From Larix kaempferi (taxonomy: Eukaryota > Streptophyta > Pinopsida > Pinales > Pinaceae), in the NCBI GenBank assembly GCA_027924585.1, contig BSBM01000643.1, positions 15,362,501 to 15,426,500 on the forward strand: a stretch of DNA of 64,000 bases, read 5' to 3'. The notes under the pieces were generated by a model. It ran no database searches, had not been told where the DNA came from, and worked only from the letters and a program-made list of their open reading frames with translations. The position numbers and the translations under genes were made by a program. Below are positions 21,213 to 31,918 of the stretch, piece after piece (within the stretch, counting starts at the first letter, position 1; each line of letters starts with the position of its first letter).

Positions 21213-22129
21213 TACAATAGAAAAAAATTATAACTTAAAATTCTAGGATTATAGAGTCAAAGTTAAATATACTTAGTTCTCAAAAAACAAAATAGTGTTA
21301 ATGTATCCAATAAGTGGTTTGAGGTGTTGTTTTTGGTATTAGATGCATGAAGGATTAAATTAGGACCTATGTGGTCATATGTGGTCATGTGTGGTCCTAT
21401 TGTTGGGATGGGTAAAGTTTTGTGCAATTTTAATATAAACAAGGTTAAGGCGGAGTGGTCCAATGAAGAAGGGTAAAATCCGACATAGCAGACGAGAATC
21501 AAGGAGAATGTGTATTTTGAATATGTCAAGGGTGGATTTGGGTAAGTTAGTTAGGAATTTTTGTCCACGTGCATTTATGCGTGGAGTAGTTGAGTAGTTG
21601 AGTATTGGGGTAGTGGGATCGGGGCAAGCTGTGTGCACCCTATAAAAATGTAATGGGTTGGGGTTTTGGGGGCTATTAGTTGGTTGGTTAACCTGTACTC
21701 AGTATTTTTGGTTAGCCTTGTTTTTGGTTTGTATGTCGAATATACCTTATACTATGGGGAAAGACTCGCATGATCTGTAGGCTATGTGCACAGATCCGTT
21801 GTAAAGAAAGGAGAAATATGTAAGTCGTTGTTGCAAACATGAAGTGCTTAGCTTATTGTGACTCATGCATAAAGAAAGTGCTTCCATGGTTTTCTCCCAT
21901 TTGGGTTTCCACATTACAACTAGTGTTCAATGTGTATGAATGATGCGATGATGTGTTGTGTATTTTGTTATATTTTAAGTATTGATGAATAAATGTTAAT
22001 CAATGTGGATGTATGAATGATATGGATGTTTCCTAGTTAATGAACATTTGTCTCAATTAGTTAAATGATATGTATCCAATCTTGTGAACTGTTTAAGTAT
22101 TGTGTGTTGTAAAAGTTTGTAATGTCATG
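21213..22129 (+). other. Possible LTR or leader of the plus-strand gypsy element
   Basis: No gene was seen. A TATA-like CCTATAAAAAT near 21640 is followed downstream by the polyprotein start at about 22130, so this could be the 5' LTR or leader. No matching second copy was found after 41530, and no iMet primer site was recognised, so this remains a guess. Confidence 0.25.
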
Positions 22130-22823
22130 GCTGGTAGTCTTGTGTCACACCTCTTCACTACTGTATAAATATGGTTCCTACCGTTCCCATAGATACCTCG
22201 GGTGGTACTTCACCTATTCACAGGTGATTCCAAAAGGGCCAGTGTCTTGGGGTTTGTTGGTGATTGGTTGAATGAACCCTGGTTGAATTCGATATTTGCC
22301 AACAAATGGTTTTGTTCCCAAGATTGGGATCTATGTCGAGGGGGTATGTGGCATCCGACTAAGCCCGAAATTCAGGATTGGAACGACAAGAAGCTGAGAG
22401 AGTTTGTTAAAATCCATAATAGAGATCCACTCATTGATGTAGAAACATGGATAGGTAAGTATGTTTTCTCATACATTCATGAAGTGTTCTTTGAAGAATT
22501 TCCTATTATATTGATTGAATGGTTGGCAAGTTTAAACTTCCAAAAGAGGTGTTTTCAAGCGGGTGAACCTATGGTTTGGACAACTGAGCTAGTCTAGGCC
22601 CTTAAAAGTGTTAGCAATAAGATATCCCATGTTGTTGATTACTGGTTAGATAGTATATTGGAGGGATATATTATGGAATTTGCTATAGACAGCATAAAAT
22701 ATTACACTACTGTTGAACAAGAGTTCTTTCAACAACAGCGACGTAAGTACTTGAAATCCTTGAAAATGTGGATTAAAATGCTGCTTTGTGAAAAAGGGGT
22801 TATGAGGATGGAACCCGAAGCAT
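22130..22823 (+). pseudogene. N-terminal domain of the plus-strand gypsy polyprotein
   Basis: An open frame of 131 residues (22202-22597) continues past one TAG in the same frame to about 22823. It is rich in Trp and aromatic residues (VLGFVGDWLNEPW, CSQDWDLCRGGMWHPT, WNDKKLREFVKIH, YVFSYIHEVFFEEFPIIL, YWLDSILEGYIMEF). From memory, this type of domain precedes gag in a group of plant gypsy polyproteins, but no function is known to me. The start codon is uncertain because frame-compatible sequence extends a little upstream. A downstream basic stretch ending LLRSGRNFRS (near 22940-22970) probably belongs to the same protein. Confidence 0.55.
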
Positions 22824-23301
22824 AAGCCATTTGTTTGCGGTGTTTAGGGATGTTGTTAGGGGATGGTCTGGGAATATATTGTAAGAAGTGAGATGACATG
22901 AAAAGGGAAGGAGGTAGAAAAACAAATGAAGAGTGTGTTCTACTGCGAAGTGGTAGAAACTTTCGGTCAAGTAAAGAAGGATAACTATGACAAAAGGAAA
23001 GGGTGGAAGTGTGACTGAAGGAAGGGACTATGAATCACTACCATAGCTTGAAGAAGAATCTTATGATAGAGAGGAAGACAAAGAAGAAGAATATCAAGAC
23101 GATTTTGAGGAAAATCTTGTTGAAATAGATCAGACCAAACACTGTGACATACCTGTGACCCTCCATGCATCTCCAGAGAATAAGGTAAGAAATACTAGTC
23201 CATCATAGTTTGTACAAGCAAGTAATAGCAGTAATAGTCAAAATAGTACTTCGACTAATAACATTGTCACAAGTGTTGGTCTTGTAATACAAAGTCGGTC
23301 A

Positions 23302-24570
23302 ATGCCCCCGATAAATAGAATCGCTAGGGATGATATGAAACTGCCAATTTTCCATGGGAATGGGTCAAAGGACCCAGAGAAACACTGTTTTTATGTGATG
23401 CAGTCTGGACTATCAAGCAATTGCAAGATGAAAATGTAAAAAGAGTGCAAGTAATTACAACATTTCAAAGTCGTGCTTTGGATTGGTTCATGAAATTTTT
23501 GAAAGTACCTATTGGACAGAAATAGAATCCCTTAGAAGAGATTAGATATGCATTAAAGGATGAATTTAAAAAACTAAAATTTGAATCACCATGTACTACA
23601 AAAATTAAAGAGATTAAGCAATTGAAAAATGAATCTCTCTAGGATTTCAACTAGAGATTCAAGACATTGATGGCTCTCGAAAGCTTCCAGATGACTAATG
23701 TTCAACATGAGGAGTGGTTTATAGCCACTCAGCTACTACATATCAGAGTTCCTCTAATGCAGCAATAGATTGTGTTGCAGACTGAGGTCCTTGAACTGGC
23801 TATGAAACTAGAAGCATCACCTATTGGAGAAACTGGATTAGGTATGGCTCAAATCTAGTCGCACCTGGCAAATCTATCATTACAAATTCAAGACATCAAG
23901 AAAGGGAAATAAAAAATATAACAAGTTTGGCGTACCAGGTGTAAAGAGGAGGGTTTGTCTAAGGATCAATGTTTAGCATTCTAGGATTATGTAGCTATCG
24001 GAGCTCCTAACCCGCTAAATCATGGATCTAGATTCTGGTGTAGGATTTGTCAAACCAGGGGACATTGACCAGAAGAATGCAACATGTTGCAAAAAATTGT
24101 AAGTACTCCAAAAAATGTTTTTTGTAAATTTTGTAGATCAAATGGCCATGATGAGAAAGACTGTCGAGCATATCAATTGCTCGTAGAACAAACGACGGAT
24201 GCTTATAGAATGAAAGGTGATGAACAACTAGGTGAAGGGATTAGTGTGCATTTTAATCAACAAAAGGGTGGCTTCTGAGGATGAGGATGAGGACGAGGAG
24301 GAATTGGTAGAGGTAGAGGTCAGATAATCTATTATAAATGTGGTCAATTGGGACATTTCCAGGGACTACCCAAACCCATGTTCGACGTGGACATACTGTA
24401 GATCATTGTACCACACTATCGAAGACTGTCCACAACTCATAGAAAAATGGCAAGCCAAGGGAAATCAAAATCAAAATCAAACCAGAACCAAAATGTCCAA
24501 AATATCTCAGTATAACCTAGACAGGTTCAGCCAACTTTCGTTCTTGTTACAAGAAGAGGTGTCGCAATAG
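23302..24570 (+). pseudogene. Gag with a cluster of zinc knuckles (plus-strand gypsy)
   Basis: The segment starts near MPPINRIARDDMKLPIFHGN, continues through a gag capsid-like part (RALDWFMKF, TLMALESFQMTN, EEWFIATQLL, LELAMKLEASP) and ends in repeated CCHC-type motifs. Two are intact: CRICQTRGH..EEC near 24042-24080 and CKFCRSNGHDEKDC near 24122-24163. Two more are damaged: YKCGQLGHF near 24331, with Tyr for the first Cys, and WTYCRSLYHTIEDC near 24388, with Trp for the first Cys. A GR-rich stretch separates the two pairs. Several stops (mostly TAG) and at least three frame changes break it. Several knuckles in a row is more than the one or two usual for gypsy Gag. Confidence 0.8.
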
Positions 24571-24994
24571 GAGATGATAGAGGAATATGTCTTCATTCGT
24601 GTGCCCATAGAATTTGGTCAGTCATGCAACAAATAGTACCATTTTGTGTTCAAAAAGAAAAACAAACATTTGTGTAGGCAAGGAAAGAATTCACTACAAC
24701 AAATAGGGAATCTTCAACATCTGCAACCTCATTCCTCGATGAAGTTCCTGTATATGATATGTCAGTTTGCTTCGACCGAACATCTCCCAAGCAAAGCTCA
24801 GGAAAGGTAAGCACATTGATTGAATAACTTTTTAAAAAGTTGTTTAAACTTAGTTAAAATGAAAATGCTTTAAGGGAGTTGCAGAGTTTAATTGATGAAT
24901 TAGACAATGAAATTCATCAGCAAAAGGCTCTAAATAATTTGCAAAAGAGAGTAAGAACAGGAAGGGAATTGTGACTTATTTCATAGATTACGTA

Positions 24995-25492
24995 CTTCAA
25001 CATGGATTTTATTATTGTAGATCTCGGACCATATATGAATGTTATTTCAAAACAAACATGGGAAGCTATGGGAAAATCTAAATTGGTATGGTGAGCAGTC
25101 TAGTTAAGATTAGCTAATTAGTAGAAGGTAATACCATTTAGAAGAATGGTGGGTGGCCCTGTCGACATAGCTGGACTGTGTAGCTATGATGATTTTGAAG
25201 TTATAGATATAGTGGATGATACCAGTCCATATCCAACATTTCCTGGCATTGATTGGGCGATTGAAAACCAGACAATCGTAAACCTAAAGAAAAGGTTGAT
25301 GAAATTTTAAGGAGGGGATATCATATTTGTTGCACCTTTGGATCCTTTGGAGGGTCTGAGGTATGTTGAACATGTCCAAGAAGAATACAATGTTGAAGGC
25401 TTAGAGAATATTTATAAATTCACTTCAAGAATAGATGATTATGTCAATCCAAAAGGGGATGGTACCTTGAGTTGGCAAAGTGTTAGCTCATG
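24995..25492 (+). pseudogene. Aspartic protease region (plus-strand gypsy)
   Basis: The motif FIIVDLGPYMNVI (near 25005) matches a retropepsin active site with DLG in place of the usual DSG or DTG. It is followed by a second-half signature YPTFPGIDWAIENQTIVNLKKR. After it, an acidic linker (LEGLRYVEHVQEEYNVEGLENIYKF, YVNPKGDGTLSWQS) leads to the insertion point of the 8.5-kb element at 25493; the last codons resume at 33949 in the same frame. Several stops lie between the two halves. Confidence 0.75.
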
Positions 25493-26825
25493 TGTAACAC
25501 ACCTAGTGTCACATAAACTTAACACACATAATATTTTTTATTTTAAATATTATATGCATAATGTTCATATGCATTATTTAAGCTAATGCATGACAATGCA
25601 TAGCAAAAACATATTAAATAAATCTTTTAGCAGAAACTTAATTTAAGTATATGTCAGGCATTTATCAATTCTAATTTTACTTCATCATTAATTAACATAA
25701 TAAATATTTCCCATTAAAAATTCCTTATAATGGACCCATGATAAATTAATACTTGGACCAACTTTCCTATTAAATCCTTTACTAAAACTGTACGGTAAAA
25801 CCGCGCAATAAAACATTATTACAAATTGCGCACTAAAAACATTTTGCACAAAAAAACTACCTACACAGTAAGAACTATCTGTGCAGTAAATATTGACTTA
25901 AGGACTAGGTATTATGATTCATCAAAATTGAAATAAATACAACTATAGATATATGCATAGTTATTCTTTGAGTTATGTAATTCCCATCATTTTCATTTAT
26001 TTATAACCCAAAATATTCATTAACACTTATTGCGCAGTAAGCTATGTGCAGTAAGAACTATGGGTATAATAACATATCATAAGAAGTAGTCTATCTATCT
26101 TAACAGTAATTATTTATGTTAGGGAAAAGCGTTTTTATACATTTATAAGCATATAATTATAAACATTTCCAATTCATGAAATATTATGATAAACTCATTA
26201 TTAATCCAACCCATACAATTCCATTTCATGAAAATTTTACAATTTAAATATCAATCATTATTGGCACCGGGTTTTTGGAATATGTAAACAAGGATAAATT
26301 TAACTTTAACATAACATTTAAGCTTTTTTGAACAAGCAAATCAGTCTTTGGTTTTTAAATACCATTACAAGGCATATTAATTAAGCCTTAACACATGGTC
26401 TTTGTTTTCAATTTACCAATTAAGTAAAAATGTTAATTGTGTGCATCTTAGTGCAATTACCATATATTACATTTATGTGGTTTATAATTTCATCCCATGG
26501 TTTACCAAAAACATGATACCATTCATGCTAAGCGTAAATAACAACCTTTAACAATTGTTAGTTACCTTCTTATGTATTTAATAAACAACAATAGTTCATG
26601 GTTCAAACATTGCACAGAAAATAATCACTTTATAAAAACAATAAATTTCTTAGTCTTTACTTTGACTAAAGAATTGGTATTCATAAAATTTAATTTTAGC
26701 CCTACAAATTACAGATTATTTACAAGAATATGGTGGATTTAAAATTCACACCATTTCCATGCACACGAAATTTAATTAAGATACACATAAATTTCATTTT
26801 TAATCCATATTTGGTACTCAAATTG

Positions 26826-27160
26826 TTAGGAACCCATGTCAAGCCTTCTCTTTACTTTGTTAGTATATTGTTTTTGGAGGCATATGCTTTGTAAGTCATC
26901 CCATGAGTATATTGTATTATCCCACATTCATGGGGATTAATAGTTGTTTAGATTAGACTTAGTATATAAGTACATGTTGAGGCCAATGAAGCCATCCACA
27001 AGTTATTTGTATTGAGCTTGCTCAAAGGAGGTTGCCCCGTCGAAGTGGTTTGCGATCAATAAATCCCTTAAGTGGTTTGCGATCAATAAATCCCTTATGT
27101 GTTATGTTATTTCTGATATATCATGCATTTTCATCATTTAATTGTTGGAGGTTTCCCTAA
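26826..27160 (+). mobile_element. 335-bp insertion in the LTR (probable solo LTR)
   Basis: The insertion is absent from the partner LTR at the matching point (near 32660). It is flanked by AAATTG on both sides (26820-26825 and 27161-27166) and has inverted ends TTAGGAACC and GGTTTCCCTAA. A TATATAAG near 26961 and AATAAA-type signals suggest a copia-type solo LTR read on the plus strand. If so the TG/CA ends have been altered. A MITE is the alternative. A 27-bp unit AAGTGGTTTGCGATCAATAA... is repeated twice at 27043-27096. Confidence 0.7.
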
Positions 27161-28073
27161 AAATTGAAACAATCAATTTATGCATTATTATTCAGCATAA
27201 GCAAAATTAAACTTGTACTAATTCCATAAACAATAATTCAACCAAACAACACATAAACTCATTCTTTACTTCTGATTTTAGAAATTAAAAATAGGAATAC
27301 CATGGAAATTTTTTTATCATCCATTAAACAAATCATATTGAGAAAATAAACATCACTTCCAGAAGTTGAAAACTTATCTGGAAAAATAATTGAATTTGGC
27401 AACTGGCTTTGTGTGAGACACGCTCCACCCAACCATAGATAATTATGTTCATTCATCTCTCAACAAAACACCACCCCCAATCTGGGAATGTGAATTCACC
27501 AAGAGACACTTCCCTTAACCCGAATTTCATTCCACAACAGGAATTATCACTCGGCAATCCTCACAATTCATAGGTATTTAACACAGGTTTACAGGCATCA
27601 AGGAAATCAGTTACATCCAATTACATGCCAAACCACACAATTCCCACTATGGCTTCCTTCCAATCACACCACAGTGAAAACCCATCACTGCTTAACCAGT
27701 ACACAGGAATTCCACCAGAATGGTTCATGCACAATTCACCATTTCATTGACCACAACCTAGTATTCAATCACACAATTTCCTCTCTAGCTTCTTTCCAAT
27801 CGCACCATAGTTAAAAACCATCACTGCTTAACTAGTACACAACAATTCCACCAGAATGGTTCATGGTTTCAATACTTCCTATCAAATTCCATTCTCAAAC
27901 CATCATTATCTCCCATGTTCACTAAGACCTCCCACCTACGCAGATTCTTCTTTCCACGTGAAGGAATAGTGAATAGTAATCATGATAATATTATTTCCTT
28001 ACATGCATAGATTTATAAATTACAAATCTAGAACCATGTGGAATCCCTCATCCACATTTCATCATTTTATATA

Positions 28074-28697
28074 TGATCTAGGAGGATATTGGTGGCCACC
28101 CACCTATTCCACTTGGACCCCCACCATTGTTTCTTCAGTTTTTCAGTTTCAATAACTGTAGCACAATTTACTATTTTTAGCAGTTTTTGGGTCCTAAACT
28201 TCTGGAGCCGTTTTGAGGCCCTAAGCGACGTTTTTTCAGCATTTGACGATTGGGAAAATACGAGGCCATTTCGGAACTAACATTTGCAATATTTGGATGT
28301 AGTCCTTGAATAGATCTTGCTAATGATGTATCATGTGCATCAAACGGAGGTAGTATTCCAAAGTTATGACCCCGGGAAATTGACGTACCAAGTTACCCAA
28401 CGGGGCCCATATTCTGGCGTTTCACCTCCTAGGGTGAGGTTTTCGGATGTGTAGGGTTTCCCTTGTTTCTCAATAATATATAGGCCTTCGAGCCTCATTG
28501 TAACATAGAGTTCAGAGACATGTATCTGCCACATCTCTTCTCAGAGATAAGCTACCAGCACTCTAGCTATTTTATTTCCATCCTGTGTGTAAACAAGTTT
28601 CAGTTCTTTGAGCAAGGAAATGAAGTGTTATTTCCGCTGCATGTTTTTTTTATGGGTATTTTTGTATTCTGTTGCGTTCCTGCATAAATCTGGATCA
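28074..28697 (+). mobile_element. 624-bp solo LTR nested in the LTR
   Basis: It is absent from the partner LTR at the matching site (near 33580). It starts TGATCTAGG and ends CTGGATCA, with perfect 5-bp duplications ATATA on both sides (28069-28073 and 28698-28702). A TATA-like AATATATAGG near 28466 followed by a T-rich 3' part fits an LTR read on the plus strand. No internal sequence is present, so it is a solo LTR. Confidence 0.88.
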
Positions 28698-29067
28698 ATA
28701 TAAACACATAAATCCCCACAAAATCCCACTTAATCATAATTATTATTTTATTAATAATTTTTAAGTCAATAAAATGGGATTAATACTTAACCATGACTTA
28801 GGATAAAATTTAGGGATATTTTAAGGGTCTTAAGGTACCTAAGGTTCATGGCATAGTTTACTCCTAGGCCAATTTTAACCCCTTACCATCTCTGGTGAAT
28901 ACACAAGTCCCTGATCTCTTCAGCGTACTACCTCAGCATAGCCAGTTGTGGATTTTAATATTAATAATTACAAAATACACATTTGGTCTTCCATACAGGA
29001 ATTTGCATATCAATATTTACATCATGCATATGATTAGTTCAGGGGTCTCTTCCAGGGGTATTACATT

Positions 29068-29080
29068 CCCCTCCCCCTTA
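29068..29080 (-). other. Polypurine tract of the coding-poor element, copy 1
   Basis: On the minus strand this is TAAGGGGGAGGGG, ending two bases before the 3' LTR. It is preceded by GGTGTTGAATT, which resembles the same position in the second copy (60589-60603) and in the two minus-strand gypsy elements. Confidence 0.85.
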
Positions 29081-31904
29081 AATTCAACACCCTCCTCAGT
29101 GTTCCTTTGTCCAAAACACATGAACAAAATTTTCAAAATGCTGCAAGTGCTCCTCCTACACTACATCTTTCAAGATGATCATTAAAACTTGGTTTGGGTC
29201 GATCATGGCTCTTCATATTGTTCCTACTATCTTGGACCTTCCAGCTCAACATATGGACTGATCACCTTAGCCATTCTTTCTTTCAACTACCGTCATTCTT
29301 GTTATCTTTGCTTGGGCACTTTTGGATTATGTAGCCGATTCAAAAAAATTCTTGAAAAACACAGAGAAAATTATGATTAGCTGCTATCTTCAATTTGTGT
29401 GATTTTCTTCAGTCTTCTTTCGCTTTATAATAGTCGCAACAACTTTCAAATGAATAATTTCCTCTACAATCAATAACAATAATTTTATTAAGCCAATATA
29501 ATAATAAAATTAGACCATCCTTTTTATGAAAGATCAGTGATATCTTTATATGTTTTGAATACTTTCATGCATTTCATGTTTAAGTCAACATATGCACATA
29601 GATGACTGCATTCATCTTCATTTATTTTTTCAGAAATTTAACTATTTCAGCATTCATTGTTTATTTCAACAAAAATAAACACAACAACTTTTCAATTGTA
29701 ACAAGCTTTTCAACAACTTTATTTTCCTAGAAATAAAATAACATAAGTAAAAAGAAAAGAGTAAGTGTTTCCCCCTCTTATTCTTGTCCCAATATGGAGC
29801 TCCACAACTGTGGTTTCGCTTCCCCTTGGTCTCTTTCTCTTTGAAATGCAGGTGCTTGATTTGCTTAGTCTTCATCAAGGTTCATATCCACATTATTTTT
29901 TCCACACAACACCAGGAAGGTATTCCTTCCTCTAGTGCTATTCAGTGTGTGTGTAAAGGATCACCCAAATTTTGTTCATCTTCCAGCTAAGACACTTCAT
30001 ATTTTAAATCTATCCATCAAACTTACAACCTGGGGTGCTCTCTGTGGTTTGCTCAAAGGATTCTTAGCTAACGGGATCATCATAAATAACATAGCATCAA
30101 TCACTTTTATTGTATTATTATTATTATTATGATTATGATTAGGTTCGTTCGTTAGACCGGGCACCTCCCTCCCCCTCTGTATGTTGTTAGTAGGTGAGGG
30201 TTTTTATTAATTTATTATACCACTTCAATATTTATTGCAGAACCAACTTGCAAAGTCTTCTACTCTTTCAGTGCAGCCATGGATCAACCCATTTCAAGCA
30301 CAATGACATCAATGCTTAATTCTTTCAGTGCATCCATGGATTAACCCTTTAAGGAACCATGACATCAACGCTCAATTCTTCCAGCGTAGCCATGGATCAA
30401 GCCTTTCAGGAACCATGACATCAATGCTTAATTCTTCCATTGCAGCCATGGATCAACCCTTTCAGGCACCATGACATCAACGCTTAATTCTTTCAATGCA
30501 GCGATGGATCAACCCTTTCAGGCACCATGATATCAATGCTTAATTTTTCCACTTAAGCTTTGCTTCTTGTCTTCAATATGAAAGCACCAACTTGCATATA
30601 TACCTGTTAAACACAAAATGGCTAGCCAATCTCATGGGTATCATACATTTATCAAAATGTATTATCATAAAACTAAAAACATATCATTTTACACGATTGA
30701 CTTCTCATCACTGAAATACCAGGAGTGCGTCCATTGCTTTAAGGTGTAATCAATGTCGACAACCATGACACAACACAACACCAAGAATGCGTCCATTCCT
30801 TTAAAGTGTGTGCCATGTCGGTTGGACTTGTAGCTTAAGTATATTTTCAAAGTAAAAATATTTTTTGAATATTATCTCCTATAAAAAAAATCAATATTAA
30901 ATCAAGTTTAGGGTAAATATATCTCCCTTCTTCCTCGTTTCTTGAGCAAATTTTTAATTTCTTTATTTGTGCTACATTTTTCAATCAAACAAGATGAAGA
31001 ACCTCTTGGATGACCCCAGAGAACTCTAATATTGTAATCTCTTTCTCTGCATCCAAGGTTCTAGTTTTGCAATTTCATTCTTTGCATCACTTACATGTAA
31101 TAGAACTAGATACATACTAAAAATCACGTCGGATATATTCAGTTAACTACCAATAACAAGTTATAACCAATTAACAACTTTACTATATAACAGTAGTTAA
31201 CAATTTATAATAATTTAACTTATCTCAGTTAGCAACATATTCTTAGTTTTAACTTTTTACAAGTTAGCATAAGCATAAAAAGTATTAACAATTCATTTCC
31301 AGCTCACATGAACATGGTGAACAAGAATTCAAGCATTCAGACCTTCCTTGAAACATGTGAGTGCACCATTCCTATTAAGAAAACATCCAACATAATTCAC
31401 ACAATTACTATTGTTTCAGAGTCTCTTCCATATTTAATATTGTATTCAAATATATAATTCTACAATTACACAAATTGTCATTAAATAACAACATGCCAAT
31501 GTTGTATCAACATAAACCATCCTTGCACGAATGGACTCAGGCATAGGCCCATCCAAATAATTTAGATAGTTTTCCAACATGGCCATCTTCCATCGGACAT
31601 AAACACAAGCCAAACATAAGCTTCGAATAGTCACTAAGGACTCCAATATAATCCAAACACAATTCACATAATGTCATTAAAGACTAAGACACAAGCCACA
31701 CACAGGCCACAAACAGTCACCAAAGACTCAGCATAACAAGAACACCTTGTCAAATAAACATACACCATTATGCATTCCACATATCATTTGGTAATCCATA
31801 CATAGAAAAACACAGACATATGAATGCAATGTTCAAAGAGAAATCTTTTGAAAAGCATTAAAGCACTTCATACAATTTCAAGAGGCTAAGTGTCGAAACC
31901 TTAT
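29081..31904 (-). other. Internal region of the coding-poor element, no coding sequence
   Basis: No gag, protease, RT or integrase motif was found on either strand; the short frames do not match each other between this copy and the one at 56639-61279. The sequence itself is shared with that copy: the CACTCCTGGTATTTCAGTGA, AATGGACGCATTC and CATTTTGTGTTT segments recur there in the opposite orientation. It is therefore a conserved non-coding interior. Confidence 0.75.
30245..30545. repeat. 56-bp tandem repeat, five copies, inside the coding-poor element
   Basis: CCATGGATCAACCCTTTCAGG-type cores start near 30277, 30333, 30389, 30445 and 30501, a regular 56-bp step. The same repeat, in inverse orientation, is at 59338-59550 in the second copy. 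Its conservation in both copies suggests that it predates their spread. Confidence 0.9.
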
Positions 31905-31915
31905 CTCTGATACCA
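31905..31915 (-). other. Primer-binding site for tRNA-iMet (coding-poor element)
   Basis: On the minus strand it reads TGGTATCAGAG, a perfect 11-base match to the complement of the initiator tRNA 3' end, three bases from the LTR. Confidence 0.92.
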
Positions 31916-31918
31916 ATT

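Larger units (their letters stand above)
25493..29065 (-). repeat. 3' LTR of the coding-poor element
   Basis: 3573 bp, starting TGTAACACACC and ending GGTATTACA on the plus strand. It is longer than its partner because it has two insertions (26826-27160 and 28074-28697) and because the partner lacks a segment corresponding to about 26060-26625. It contains an internal duplication of about 136 bp around 27650-27870 (CTTCCTTCCAATCAC against CTTCTTTCCAATCGC). Confidence 0.93.

Noticed and set aside
21213-22129. Firm call of a 5' LTR for the plus-strand gypsy element
   Set aside because: A TATA-like site is present, but no partner copy downstream of 41530 and no primer site could be found.
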